Positions 40,937 through 49,142 of a stretch of DNA of 64,000 bases are shown here, piece after piece. The stretch comes from Actinomycetospora soli (GTDB lineage: Bacteria; Actinomycetota; Actinomycetes; Mycobacteriales; Pseudonocardiaceae), in NCBI RefSeq assembly GCF_021026295.1, contig NZ_JAJNDA010000001.1:1-64000 (forward strand). Direction: 5' to 3'. The notes beneath the pieces are model-generated. The model made no database searches. It was given only the letters and a program-made list of their open reading frames with translations, and was not told where the DNA came from. Made by a program: the position numbers and the translations under genes. Each line of letters opens with the position of its first letter. The stretch's first letter is position 1.

Positions 40937-41172
40937 GGCAGCAGCCGTTCCACCGCGTACAGCCAGCGCTCGTAGTAGGGCATCGCGTAGTACTCGGCGG
41001 GCGGGATCCGCTCCATGGTGTGCCGGAACTCGTCGAGCGTGTAGACGCCCGCCGCCACGCACGCCTGGTTCAGGGCGAACACCTGCGCCTCCCACACCGA
41101 CTCGAAGCCGTGCCCTTCCTCGGGCAGGTCCCCGAACCCGTGCATGCCACCGACGTCGTTCGCGTACGCCAT
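40933..41172 (-). CDS. Nitrile hydratase beta subunit, N-terminal domain as separate protein
   Basis: 79 residues, ATG 41172. The helical N-terminal part of the beta chain: NDVGGMHGFGDLPEEGHGFESVWEAQVFAL, TLDEFRHTMERIPPAEYYAMPYYERWLYAVERLL, then stop. It corresponds to the canonical HDVGG...YYxxW segment and ends before the usual linker (about 40-60 residues in single-chain enzymes), which is missing. It is the first gene of the operon and divergent from the XRE-TetR gene with 132 bases between. It also resembles nitrile hydratase activator proteins, but no other beta N-terminal half is present. Confidence 0.86.
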   Translation of the reverse strand: MAYANDVGGMHGFGDLPEEGHGFESVWEAQVFALNQACVAAGVYTLDEFRHTMERIPPAEYYAMPYYERWLYAVERLLP

Positions 41173-41183
41173 CCCTCGAGTCT

Positions 41184-41273
41184 CGTGAGGGGAACCCTCG
41201 CACCACAAGAGCGCTCGCATCCTCCCCTCACGATCGCAAGCCGCGGGCTGATCCACCAATCAGGACTTGCGAT
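41184..41273. promoter_or_regulatory. Inverted repeats in the nitrile hydratase/TetR divergent promoter
   Basis: Two perfect inverted repeats: CGTGAGGGGA (41184-41193) with TCCCCTCACG (41223-41232), and ATCGCAAG (41233-41240) with CTTGCGAT (41266-41273). They are adjacent and fill the 132-base gap between the two start codons. One is probably the binding site of the XRE-TetR regulator. Confidence 0.55.
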
Positions 41274-41304
41274 AGCGGCAAGGACACCCGTAGCGTGCCG
41301 ACCG

Positions 41305-42135
41305 ATGAGCGACGACGAGGTCCGGCACCGGGTCCGCGCGGCCGTCGACGCCGCGGGTTCCCGACGACGGGTCGCAGCGGCGGTCGGGCTCGACGAGACC
41401 AAGCTGTCGAAGGCCCTCGCCGGCCGGCGCCGGTTCACCCCCGACGAGCTCGACCGGATCGCCGCGCACACCGGCGTCGACCTCACCTGGCTGCTCCGCG
41501 GTGCGGGCTCCTCCCCCGTCACCGCCGCGTCCGACCTCATCGCCGTCCGCAGCGAGCCCGACGACGCGCGCAAGCGCATCCTCGACGCCGCCTGGACCCT
41601 CATCGCCACCCGCGGGTACCACCGCGTGCGCATCGCCGACGTCGCCGGGGCGGCCGGCACCAGCAGCGCCGCGGTGCACTACCACTACGCGGACAAGGAC
41701 GCCCTGCTCGACGAGGCCCTGCGGCACAACGTCGAGCTCGCCCACGACCGGCAGGCCGCCGCCCTCGCCGCGATCGACGACCCCGTCGAGCGGCTGGAGA
41801 GGCTGCTCGACCTCCAGATGCCCGACGGCCCGGTCCTCGAGCCGGAGTGGTCGATCTGGATGCAGGTGTGGGTGGAGGCCGTCACGGCGTCCCGCCACCG
41901 CGACCTGTACGCCCGCGCCCAGGACCGCTGGTTCCGCACCGTCCGCCTGACCCTCGAGGCCGGCGCCGAGACCGGCGTGTTCACACCCGGCGACCAGGAG
42001 CTGCGGGCCCGCCAGCTCACCGCGCTCGTCGACGGGTTGGGCGTCGGCGTCATGACCGGCGCCTCGACCCCCGCGCAGATGCGGGCCGCGCTGCACGACT
42101 TCACCACGTCCGTCGTCCGGAAGGACCCCGCATGA
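41305..42135 (+). CDS. Regulator with N-terminal XRE-type HTH fused to a TetR domain
   Basis: 276 residues. Residues ~8-65 form a Cro/XRE-like helix-turn-helix (VAAAVGLDETKLSKALAGRRRFTPDELDRIAAHTG). A second DNA-binding HTH of TetR type starts near residue 85 (RKRILDAAWTLIATRGYHRVRIADVAGAAG, SSAAVHYHYADKDALL), followed by a TetR ligand domain with AQDRWFRTVRLTLEAG. Two distinct HTHs in one chain are unusual. The stop overlaps the BKACE gene (ATGA), and the gene diverges from nitrile hydratase, so it may control both. Confidence 0.87.
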   Translation: MSDDEVRHRVRAAVDAAGSRRRVAAAVGLDETKLSKALAGRRRFTPDELDRIAAHTGVDLTWLLRGAGSSPVTAASDLIAVRSEPDDARKRILDAAWTLIATRGYHRVRIADVAGAAGTSSAAVHYHYADKDALLDEALRHNVELAHDRQAAALAAIDDPVERLERLLDLQMPDGPVLEPEWSIWMQVWVEAVTASRHRDLYARAQDRWFRTVRLTLEAGAETGVFTPGDQELRARQLTALVDGLGVGVMTGASTPAQMRAALHDFTTSVVRKDPA

Positions 42136-43025
42136 GCCGCCCCGTCAACCGCCGCGTGGTGATCACGGCCGCCCTCACCGGCGCCGCCGACTCGCCCGCC
42201 AAGAGCCCGCACGTCCCGGTCACCCCGCAGCAGATCGCCGACGACGCGATCGCCGCTGCCCGCGCGGGTGCAGCGGTCGTCCACGTGCACGTCCGGCACC
42301 CCGAGACCGGCATCCGCTCCCGCGACGTCGCGCTCTACCGCGAGGCCGCCGGGCTGATCCGGGCGAGCGACGTCGACGTCGTCCTCAACCTCACCGCCGG
42401 CATGGGCGGCGACCTCGTCGTCGACGCCGAGGACCCGCTCAAGCCCGTCGACGGCACCGACCTCGTCAGCCAGCGCGACCGGATGCCCCACGTCGAGGAG
42501 CTCCTCCCCGACATCGCGACCCTCGACTGCGGCTCGTACAACTTCGGCGACGGCCAGGCCCTCTACGTCTCGACGACCGCCATGCTGCGCGAGGGCGCGA
42601 AGCGGTTCCAGGAGCTCGGCGTGAAGCCCGAGCTGGAGGTGTTCGACTCGGGCCAGCTCTGGTTCGCCACGGTCCTGCGCGAGGAGGGCCTGATCGACGC
42701 GCCCGGGCTGTTCCAGCTCTGCATGGGCGTGCCCTACGGCGCCCCGGCCGACCCCGGCCTGCTGATGGCGATGGTCAACCAGCTGCCCGCCGACGCCGAG
42801 TTCACCTCGTTCGCCCTCGGACGCGACCAGCTGCCGTGGGTCGCGCAGTCGGTGCTGCTCGGCGGGCACGCCCGCGTCGGGCTGGAGGACAACCTCTACC
42901 TCTCCCGCGGGGTCAAGGCGACGAACGCCCAGCTCGTGGAGCAAGCGGTCACCATCATCGAGTCGCTCGGATCGGCCGTCGCGACGCCCGACGAGGCCCG
43001 CGAGATCTTCGGGCTGCAGCGGTGA
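42132..43025 (+). CDS. Beta-keto acid cleavage enzyme (BKACE/DUF849)
   Basis: 297 residues. Zinc-dependent TIM barrel that condenses a beta-keto acid with acetyl-CoA and splits it (family of Kce). Zn ligands are expected in VVHVHVRHPETG (His-x-His) and the Glu of VGLEDNLYL; GSYNFGD and FDSGQLW are family phrases. Full length. It is coupled to the regulator and the dehydrogenase (GTGA at its end). In Pseudomonas such an enzyme next to a carnitine dehydrogenase cleaves dehydrocarnitine, so the same substrate is a reasonable guess here. Confidence 0.9.
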   Translation: MSRPVNRRVVITAALTGAADSPAKSPHVPVTPQQIADDAIAAARAGAAVVHVHVRHPETGIRSRDVALYREAAGLIRASDVDVVLNLTAGMGGDLVVDAEDPLKPVDGTDLVSQRDRMPHVEELLPDIATLDCGSYNFGDGQALYVSTTAMLREGAKRFQELGVKPELEVFDSGQLWFATVLREEGLIDAPGLFQLCMGVPYGAPADPGLLMAMVNQLPADAEFTSFALGRDQLPWVAQSVLLGGHARVGLEDNLYLSRGVKATNAQLVEQAVTIIESLGSAVATPDEAREIFGLQR

Positions 43026-43927
43026 TCGCCTGCATCGGCGCCGGGGTCATCGGCGGCGGCTGGGCGGCCTACTTCCTCGCCCGTGGCCACGACGTCGTCG
43101 CCTGGGACCCGGCGCCCGACGCCGACGCGCGGCTGCGCACGGTCGTCGAGGCGGCCCGCCCCGCGCTGAACGCGGTGGGTCTTCCCGACGACGCGTGGGG
43201 CACGTTGACGGTCGCGGGCTCGCTCGCCGAGGCCGTGCGGGACGCGGAGTTCGTGCAGGAGTCGGCGCCCGAGGACCTCGAGCTGAAGCGGTCGCTGCTG
43301 GCCGACCTCGCCGCGGCGACCGGGCCGGAGACGATCGTCGCGTCGTCGACCTCCGGGTTCCCGATGACCGACATGGCGGTTCGCGCCGCGGACCCGTCGC
43401 GGCTCGTCGTCGGGCACCCGTTCAACCCGCCGTACCTGATCCCGCTGGTCGAGGTGGTCGGCGGCGAGGCGACCGCTCCGGCCGTCGTGCAGCGGGCCGC
43501 GGAGTTCTACCGCGGGCTCGGCAAGTCGGTGATCGAGATGGACCGGGAGGTGCCGGGCTTCGTCGCGAACCGGCTGCAGGAGGCGCTCTGGCGGGAGGCG
43601 CTGCACATGGTGGCGAACGGGGAGGCCACCGTGGAGCAGATCGACGCGTCCATCACCGAGGGCCCGGGCCTGCGCTGGCCGGTGCACGGGCCGTGCCGGA
43701 CGTTCCACCTGGCCGGGGGCGAGGGCGGGATGGCGCACATGCTCGACCACTTCGGGCCGTCGCTGCAGGCCCCCTGGACGCGGTTGGACGCCCCGGAGCT
43801 GACACCGGAGCTGCGCGACGCGATGGTGGCGGGGACGGCGACCGACCGGTCGTTCGCATCGTTGGTCGCCGAGCGCGACCGGGCGGTCATCGCGATCCGC
43901 CGGGCCGTGGAGGACGCACGGTCCTGA
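43022..43927 (+). CDS. 3-hydroxyacyl-CoA dehydrogenase family protein (carnitine 3-dehydrogenase-like)
   Basis: 301 residues from GTG 43022. NAD-binding motif [11 protein letters not shown] at the N-terminus, [11 protein letters not shown] and [18 protein letters not shown] in the first domain, and the C-terminal helical domain [19 protein letters not shown]...[18 protein letters not shown] and WP-HGP occur in L-carnitine dehydrogenases and related enzymes. It would oxidise the 3-hydroxyl to a keto group, making the substrate of the coupled BKACE. A thioesterase partner as in Pseudomonas cdhB is not seen. Confidence 0.87.
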   Translation: MIACIGAGVIGGGWAAYFLARGHDVVAWDPAPDADARLRTVVEAARPALNAVGLPDDAWGTLTVAGSLAEAVRDAEFVQESAPEDLELKRSLLADLAAATGPETIVASSTSGFPMTDMAVRAADPSRLVVGHPFNPPYLIPLVEVVGGEATAPAVVQRAAEFYRGLGKSVIEMDREVPGFVANRLQEALWREALHMVANGEATVEQIDASITEGPGLRWPVHGPCRTFHLAGGEGGMAHMLDHFGPSLQAPWTRLDAPELTPELRDAMVAGTATDRSFASLVAERDRAVIAIRRAVEDARS

Positions 43928-44003
43928 CGCGCGGACTCCGGCGCCGCCCACGCCGGCATGTGTGCGCCACGCGCAGCAGCGCGCACCGGGCAGACTCGAC
44001 GAG

Positions 44004-44450
44004 GTGTCCACCACCCGCCTCCGTGTCGCCGTCGCCCTCGTCCGCGAGACCGGACAGGGCCCCGAGGTGCTCGTCTTCGACCACCGTGACCACCCGGACG
44101 CCGGCGTGCAGCTCCCGGGCGGTGGGGTCGATCCGGGCGAGACGATCGAGGCGGCGGCGCGGCGGGAGGTCCGCGAGGAGACCGGGCTGACCGCCGTCAC
44201 GGTCGGCGCTCCGATCTCCGTGCACCACCGTCCGACCGCCGCGGGCACCCCGCAGCACACCGTCCTGGTGCGCGCGACGACGACCGAACCCCGGGACCAC
44301 TGGACGTACACCGTCGAGGGCGAGGGCGACGACCGCGGCCTGGTGTACCTGTGCCGGTTCCTCGCGCTGCCCGCCCAGGTGGGCTTCCACCACGTCCCCC
44401 GTGCCGCACACGCGAACGACGCGGTGTCTCGCGGGCGGTCCCGTTCCTAG
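44004..44450 (+). CDS. NUDIX hydrolase
   Basis: 148 residues from GTG 44004. The Nudix box is complete: [18 protein letters not shown] then REETG, matching Gx5Ex7REUxEExG. Preceded by [20 protein letters not shown]. Substrate unknown (nucleoside diphosphate linked to X). It ends ten bases before the MetE-like gene, and the -10-like CCTAGC lies over its stop codon, so the next gene may have its own promoter. Confidence 0.85.
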   Translation: MSTTRLRVAVALVRETGQGPEVLVFDHRDHPDAGVQLPGGGVDPGETIEAAARREVREETGLTAVTVGAPISVHHRPTAAGTPQHTVLVRATTTEPRDHWTYTVEGEGDDRGLVYLCRFLALPAQVGFHHVPRAAHANDAVSRGRSRS

Positions 44451-44460
44451 CGTCGGGGCC

Positions 44461-45606
44461 ATGCAGCGCAGCGGAGAGCGGATCCTCACCACCCACGTCG
44501 GCAGCCTCGCGCGCCCGGAGGCGCTGCTCGACACGATGCGGGAGAAGGAGCACGGCCGCCCGTACGACGAGGCCGGGTTCGCCAAGCAGGTCACCGAGGC
44601 CGTGCGCGACGTCGTCGCGAAGCAGGCCGAGGTGGGCCTCGACGTCGTCACCGACGGCGAGATGGGCAAGGTCAGCTTCGCGACCTACATCCAGGACCGC
44701 CTCGAGGGCTTCTCCCCGTCGTCCGGGGAGAAGCTGCTCCCGCCGTCGTGGCGCCTCGAGCTCGACGCCTTCCCCGAGTACTACGAGCAGTACATGGGGA
44801 AGTACACGAAGACCGTGGCGCCGATGGTCACGGTCGCCTGTGTCGGGCCGGTCTCCTACTCCGGGCACGACCAGCTGCGGACCGACATCGACAACCTGAA
44901 GGCCGCGCTCGTCGGGGTCGACGCCACCGAGGCGTTCATGCCGTCGACGTCGCCGCGGGGCTTCGGGCGCAACGAGTACTACGCGACCGACACCGAGTAC
45001 TACACCGCCGTCGCCGAGGCGCTGCGCGAGGAGTACCTGGCCATCGTCGACGCCGGGTTCCTGCTCCAGATCGACGACCCCTGGCTGATCGAGATCCTCT
45101 CCGACCCGCAGCTCACGCCCGAGGAGCGGCAGCGCACCGCGGCCGAGCACGCCGAGATCGTCAACCACGCCCTGCGCGACATCCCGACCGAGCGGATCCG
45201 CCTCCACACCTGCTACGGCCTCAACCACGGGCCGCGGATCCACGACATCACGATGGCCGAGGTCGCCGGGCCGATGCTGGCGATCCGGGCCGGGGCGTAC
45301 TCGTTCGAGGTCGCGAACCCGCGGCACATGCACGAGTGGACGATCTGGCAGGACGCCGGGCTGCAACGTCGGCTCGGGGACGCGGTCCTCGTCCCGGGGC
45401 TCCTCGGACACGCGCAGAACTACGTCGAGCACCCCGACCTCGTCGCCGAGATGCTGCGCCACTACGTCGACGCCGTCGGGCGCGAGCAGGTCATCGCCGG
45501 CGCCGACTGCGGGTTCTCCTCGCGCGCGAGCTACCAGCCCGAGGTGCACCCGACCGTCGTGTGGGAGAAGTTCCGCGCGCTGCGGGCGGGCGCGGACCTC
45601 GTCTAG
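44461..45606 (+). CDS. MetE-like (cobalamin-independent methionine synthase C-terminal type) methyltransferase
   Basis: 381 residues, ATG 44461. Corresponds to the catalytic C-terminal barrel of cobalamin-independent methionine synthase: TTHVGSLARPEALL, VVTDGEMGK, LQIDDPWL, and zinc ligands in LHTCYGLNHG (His, Cys) and AGADCGFSS (Cys). Shorter than true MetE and lacking its N-terminal barrel, so it belongs to the stand-alone archaeal/actinobacterial type that may transfer a methyl or other alkyl group to a thiol. Its end overlaps the convergent maleylacetate reductase gene by four bases. Confidence 0.87.
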   Translation: MQRSGERILTTHVGSLARPEALLDTMREKEHGRPYDEAGFAKQVTEAVRDVVAKQAEVGLDVVTDGEMGKVSFATYIQDRLEGFSPSSGEKLLPPSWRLELDAFPEYYEQYMGKYTKTVAPMVTVACVGPVSYSGHDQLRTDIDNLKAALVGVDATEAFMPSTSPRGFGRNEYYATDTEYYTAVAEALREEYLAIVDAGFLLQIDDPWLIEILSDPQLTPEERQRTAAEHAEIVNHALRDIPTERIRLHTCYGLNHGPRIHDITMAEVAGPMLAIRAGAYSFEVANPRHMHEWTIWQDAGLQRRLGDAVLVPGLLGHAQNYVEHPDLVAEMLRHYVDAVGREQVIAGADCGFSSRASYQPEVHPTVVWEKFRALRAGADLV

Positions 45607-46634
45607 GGCCGCTCGCCCGCCCACGCCCGGCCCAGCAGCGCCCGCAGCCCGTCGTAGGTGAGCTCGGCGGGGTTCGGGTACGGGGTCCCGACGGCGATCC
45701 CGGCCGCCCGGTCGAGGTCGGCCCCGTCCATCCCGAGCTCGCGCAGGGAGGTGGGGCCACCCGCCGTCGTGACGAGGTCGAACACGCCGCGGGGCGCGTC
45801 GTCCACCCCGAGGGCGTCGGCGAGCCGGCGCATCGCCTCCGGCGCGGCCGCGGCGTTGTAGGCCATGGCGTGCGGGAGGACGACGGTGTGCGTCGGGGCG
45901 TGCGGGAGGTCGAACGAGCCGCCGAGCGTGTGGCAGAGCTTGTGGTGCAGCGCCATGCCCACCGAGCCGAGGCACGTACCGGCCAGCCAGGCGCCCATCA
46001 GCAGGTCGTCGCGGGCGGAGTCCCCGCCGTCGAGACCCCGCAGACCGGCGGCCAGGCGCCGGGTCGCGTCGAGGGCCAGCAGGTCGACGACGGGGTTCGC
46101 CTGCGGCGAGTACACCGCCTCGACGGCGTGGGCGAGGGCGTTGACGGCACTGGTGACCGTGACGTCGTGGGGCAGCGACCGGGAGAGCTCGACGTCGTAG
46201 ATCACGGTCTCCGGGAGGATGTCCGGCGACGTGCGGGTGGTCTTGCGGCCGTCGGCGGTCTCCCCGAGGACGGGCGTGACCTCGGACCCGGAGTACGTCG
46301 TCGGCACGATGACCTGGTCGGCCCCGGTGCGGGACGCCAGCGCCTTGGCCAGGCCCGTCGCCGAGCCGCCGCCGACGGCGACGACGCAGTCGGCGTCCGC
46401 GTCGCGGAGCACGGCGAGCGCGCGCTCGGTCACCTCCACCGGCGTGTGCATCGCGGCGCCCTCGAAGCGCGCCACGGCGCGCGGGCCGAGCACCGCTTCC
46501 ACGCGCTCCGCGTGCCGGCGGCCGGACAGGACCAGGACCCGCGACCGACCGAGCCGGTCGACCTCGTCGGCGAGCCGGTCGAGCGTGCCGGCGCCGAACA
46601 CGACGCGCGCGGGCTGGGCGGTGTAGACGAACAC
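45603..46634 (-). CDS. Maleylacetate reductase (iron-containing alcohol dehydrogenase family)
   Basis: 343 residues. Reduces maleylacetate to 3-oxoadipate in the hydroxyquinol/chlorocatechol routes. Features: GAGTLDRLADEVDRLG, the NAD-binding VVAVGGGSATGLAKALA, and a C-terminal metal domain with LAHAVEAVYSPQANP and HHKLCHTLGGSFDLPHAPTH. Start uncertain: a TTG at 46658 is possible, but GTG 46634 gives the family N-terminus VFVYTAQPARVVFG and follows AAGGAG (short spacing). No hydroxyquinol dioxygenase is nearby, so the substrate supply is unknown. Confidence 0.9.
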   Translation of the reverse strand: MFVYTAQPARVVFGAGTLDRLADEVDRLGRSRVLVLSGRRHAERVEAVLGPRAVARFEGAAMHTPVEVTERALAVLRDADADCVVAVGGGSATGLAKALASRTGADQVIVPTTYSGSEVTPVLGETADGRKTTRTSPDILPETVIYDVELSRSLPHDVTVTSAVNALAHAVEAVYSPQANPVVDLLALDATRRLAAGLRGLDGGDSARDDLLMGAWLAGTCLGSVGMALHHKLCHTLGGSFDLPHAPTHTVVLPHAMAYNAAAAPEAMRRLADALGVDDAPRGVFDLVTTAGGPTSLRELGMDGADLDRAAGIAVGTPYPNPAELTYDGLRALLGRAWAGERP

Positions 46635-46693
46635 GTCTCCTTCTACCGCAATGGTCAAGGGTTCAACCGAGGCGGGACGGGCACCCGCCGCGC

Positions 46694-47776
46694 ATGCATC
46701 CGCTCTCCCGCCCCCTGATCGTCGGCGTCACCGGGATCGTCGGCCACGCCCTCGCCGAGCGCCTCACCGTCCGCGGGGGGCACGTGCTCGGGCTGTCGCG
46801 GCGGTCGTCGTCGACGGTCGCCGAGGTCGAGGGCCTCCACGCCGACCTCACCGACCCCACCGCCCTGCGGGAGGTGATCGCCGGCACCCGGCCGACCTCG
46901 GTGTTCCTCACCGCGTGGGCGCGCCAGGACAGCGAGGAGGAGAACATCCGGGTCAACGGCGGGATGGTGCGCGACGTGCTCGCGGCCGCGGGCGCCGAGG
47001 GCACGGTCCAGCACGTCGCGCTGATGACGGGCCTCAAGCACTACCTCGGGCCGTTCGAGGCGTACGGCCAGGGGACGCTGCCGGAGACGCCGTTCGTGGA
47101 GACCGAGCCGCGTCTCGACGCGCCGAACTTCTACTACGCCCAGGAGGACGAGCTGTTCGCCGCCGCGCGCGAGCACCGCTTCTCGTGGAGCGTGCACCGG
47201 GCGCACACGGTGGTCGGCTACGCGGTGGGCAACGCCATGAACATCGCGTCCACGCTCGCCGCCTACGCCGCGCTGTGCCGGGAGACCGGGCGGCCGTTCA
47301 CCTTCCCCGGCTCGCAGCAGCAGTGGGACGGGCTCACCGACATGACCGACGCCGGGCAGGCCGCCGAGCACATGATCTGGGCGACCGGGTCGCCGTCGGC
47401 GCACGACCAGGCACTGAACGTGGTGAACGGCGACGTCTTCCGCTGGCGCTGGATGTGGCCGCGGCTCGCCGAGCTGCTCGGGGTGGAGGCGCAGGGGTTC
47501 GACGGCACCGTGCGCCCGCTCGAGGAGCAGACGGCCGGCGCGGCGGACGTGTGGGCGCGGATCGCCGAGCGCGAGCACCTGGTGGAGACCGACCTCGACC
47601 GGGTCGCCTCGTTCTGGCACACCGACGGCGACCTGGGCCGTGACATCGAGTGCCTCACCGACATGTCCCGGTCGCGCCTCGCCGGGTTCCCCGGCTACGT
47701 CCGCACCCTCGACGCCTTCGCCGCCGTGTTCGACCGGCTCGCCGCCGACCGCATCGTCCCGCACGTCCGGACGTGA
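46694..47776 (+). CDS. PRISE-type NAD(P)H-dependent reductase (extended SDR)
   Basis: 360 residues. Progesterone-5beta-reductase/iridoid-synthase-like (PRISE) family: VGVTGIVGHALAERL near the start, ALMTGLKHYLGPFEAYGQG, and NFYYAQEDELF with the Tyr of the family's K-x-x-x-Y pair. The family reduces enones (1,4-addition of hydride). The C-terminal half has WRWMWPRLAELLG and a long helix bundle. It diverges from the maleylacetate reductase gene (about 59 bases). Actual substrate unknown. Confidence 0.88.
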   Translation: MHPLSRPLIVGVTGIVGHALAERLTVRGGHVLGLSRRSSSTVAEVEGLHADLTDPTALREVIAGTRPTSVFLTAWARQDSEEENIRVNGGMVRDVLAAAGAEGTVQHVALMTGLKHYLGPFEAYGQGTLPETPFVETEPRLDAPNFYYAQEDELFAAAREHRFSWSVHRAHTVVGYAVGNAMNIASTLAAYAALCRETGRPFTFPGSQQQWDGLTDMTDAGQAAEHMIWATGSPSAHDQALNVVNGDVFRWRWMWPRLAELLGVEAQGFDGTVRPLEEQTAGAADVWARIAEREHLVETDLDRVASFWHTDGDLGRDIECLTDMSRSRLAGFPGYVRTLDAFAAVFDRLAADRIVPHVRT

Positions 47777-47825
47777 CCTCCGCCCGCGCAGGTGCGGGAG
47801 GACCCGGCGTCGGGAACAGAGCGGC

Positions 47826-49025
47826 ATGAGCTGGAGCCGGAAGAACCTCGAGGGTGTCGAGACGCTCGCACCCGCGGCGAGCGTGTACCTGACCCCGGAG
47901 CGGCTGGAGCTGCAGCGGGTCGCGCGCACGTTCGCGATGGAGGAGGTGCTGCCGGTCGCCGACGAGCTCGACCCGCAGCGCGCCGAGATCCCCGACGAGC
48001 TGATGGCGCGGCTCGCCGAGCTCGGCTACTTCGGCGTGATGATCGACCGCGAGCACGGCGGGCTCGGGCTGGGCGTGCTCGAGTACGCGCTGATCTGCGA
48101 GGAGCTCGCGCGGGCGTGGATGAGCGTCGCGAGCATCATCGCCCGCGGCAACGGCACCGGCTGCGCCGGACGGCCGGACCTGCTCGAGCGTTCCGCCCGC
48201 GGTGAGTGGATCGGGGGGATCGCGTTCTCCGAGCCGTCGGCCGGCTCCGACCTCGCGAACGTCGGGTGCCACGCCGAGCGCGACGGCGAGGAGTGGGTGA
48301 TCAGCGGGACGAAGCGTTGGGTCGGGCACGCGAAGCGGGCCGACTTCCTGCACCTGCTCGCGCGCACCCGCGAGCCGCGCGAAGGCCGTGGACGCTCCGA
48401 CGGACTGGAGCTGTTCCTCGTGGAGAAGGCGCGCGGGGAGTTCCCGGAGGGCGTCACCGGCACCCCGATCGACAAGATCGGCTACTACGGCCTGACGACG
48501 TGGGAGCTGCAGCTCGACGGGCTCCGCCTCCCCGCCGACGCGCTGCAGGACACCGGGCAGGACGAGGGCCAGGGGTTCAAGGAGTCGCTGCGCTGGCTCG
48601 GGCCGGCCCGGGTGCAGACGGCCGCGCGGGCGGTCGGGCTCGCGCGCGGCGCCGTCGAGGACGCGATCGCCTACGTGAAGCAGCGCGTGCAGTTCGGGCA
48701 CCCGATCGGCGACCAGCAGGTCATCCGGCACGCGCTGGCGGACCTCTCCGCCGACGTCGAGGCCGCCCGGCAGCTCTACCTGCACGCAGCGTGGCTCGTG
48801 GACTCGGGTGCGCCGGCGGACGTCGAGACCTCGCAGGCCAAGCTCGTCGCGTCCGAGACCGCGGAGCGCGTGACCTCGCGGGCCCTGCAGATCTTCGGCG
48901 GCAACGGCTACACCACCGAGTACTCCGCCGAGCGGTACTGGCGCGACGCCCGCCTCACGACGATCTTCGAGGGCACGTCGGAGATCCAGCGCAAGATCGT
49001 GTCGGACGCGCTGCTCGCCGACTGA
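47826..49025 (+). CDS. Acyl-CoA dehydrogenase
   Basis: 399 residues, ATG 47826. Three-domain flavoenzyme: IAFSEPSAGSDLANVG (FAD loop), VISGTKRWVGHAKRAD, AIAYVKQRVQFGHPIGDQQ, and ALQIFGGNGYTTEYSAERYWRDARL, with the catalytic base E382 in IFEGTSEIQRKI. Oxidises an acyl-CoA to the 2-enoyl-CoA and passes electrons to ETF. It is followed by a palindromic element and then a pseudouridine synthase gene. Confidence 0.94.
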   Translation: MSWSRKNLEGVETLAPAASVYLTPERLELQRVARTFAMEEVLPVADELDPQRAEIPDELMARLAELGYFGVMIDREHGGLGLGVLEYALICEELARAWMSVASIIARGNGTGCAGRPDLLERSARGEWIGGIAFSEPSAGSDLANVGCHAERDGEEWVISGTKRWVGHAKRADFLHLLARTREPREGRGRSDGLELFLVEKARGEFPEGVTGTPIDKIGYYGLTTWELQLDGLRLPADALQDTGQDEGQGFKESLRWLGPARVQTAARAVGLARGAVEDAIAYVKQRVQFGHPIGDQQVIRHALADLSADVEAARQLYLHAAWLVDSGAPADVETSQAKLVASETAERVTSRALQIFGGNGYTTEYSAERYWRDARLTTIFEGTSEIQRKIVSDALLAD

Positions 49026-49026
49026 C

Positions 49027-49136
49027 CGAAGGGCACCTTCGCGCGAATAGGCGGGCCATGGGCGCCCCTGGCCGGCCGCGGGCACACATGGCCGTGGGCG
49101 CCCACGGGCGGGTAGATCGACCGAAGGTGCCCTTCG
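49027..49136. repeat. Nested palindromic element in intergenic region
   Basis: Perfect 15-base inverted repeat: CGAAGGGCACCTTCG (49027-49041) and CGAAGGTGCCCTTCG (49122-49136); each arm is also an imperfect palindrome (CGAAG..CTTCG). Inside are a perfect 16-base palindrome, CCGTGGGCGCCCACGG (49092-49107), and a near-palindrome, CCATGGGCGCCCCTGG, at about 49056-49071. It occupies nearly the whole 117-base interval between the acyl-CoA dehydrogenase and pseudouridine synthase genes. Confidence 0.75.
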
Positions 49137-49142
49137 CTCAGA

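Noticed and set aside
45603-46658. TTG 46658 as start of maleylacetate reductase
   Set aside because: No ribosome site precedes it and the eight extra residues are not part of the family N-terminus; GTG 46634 preferred though its ribosome-site spacing is short.
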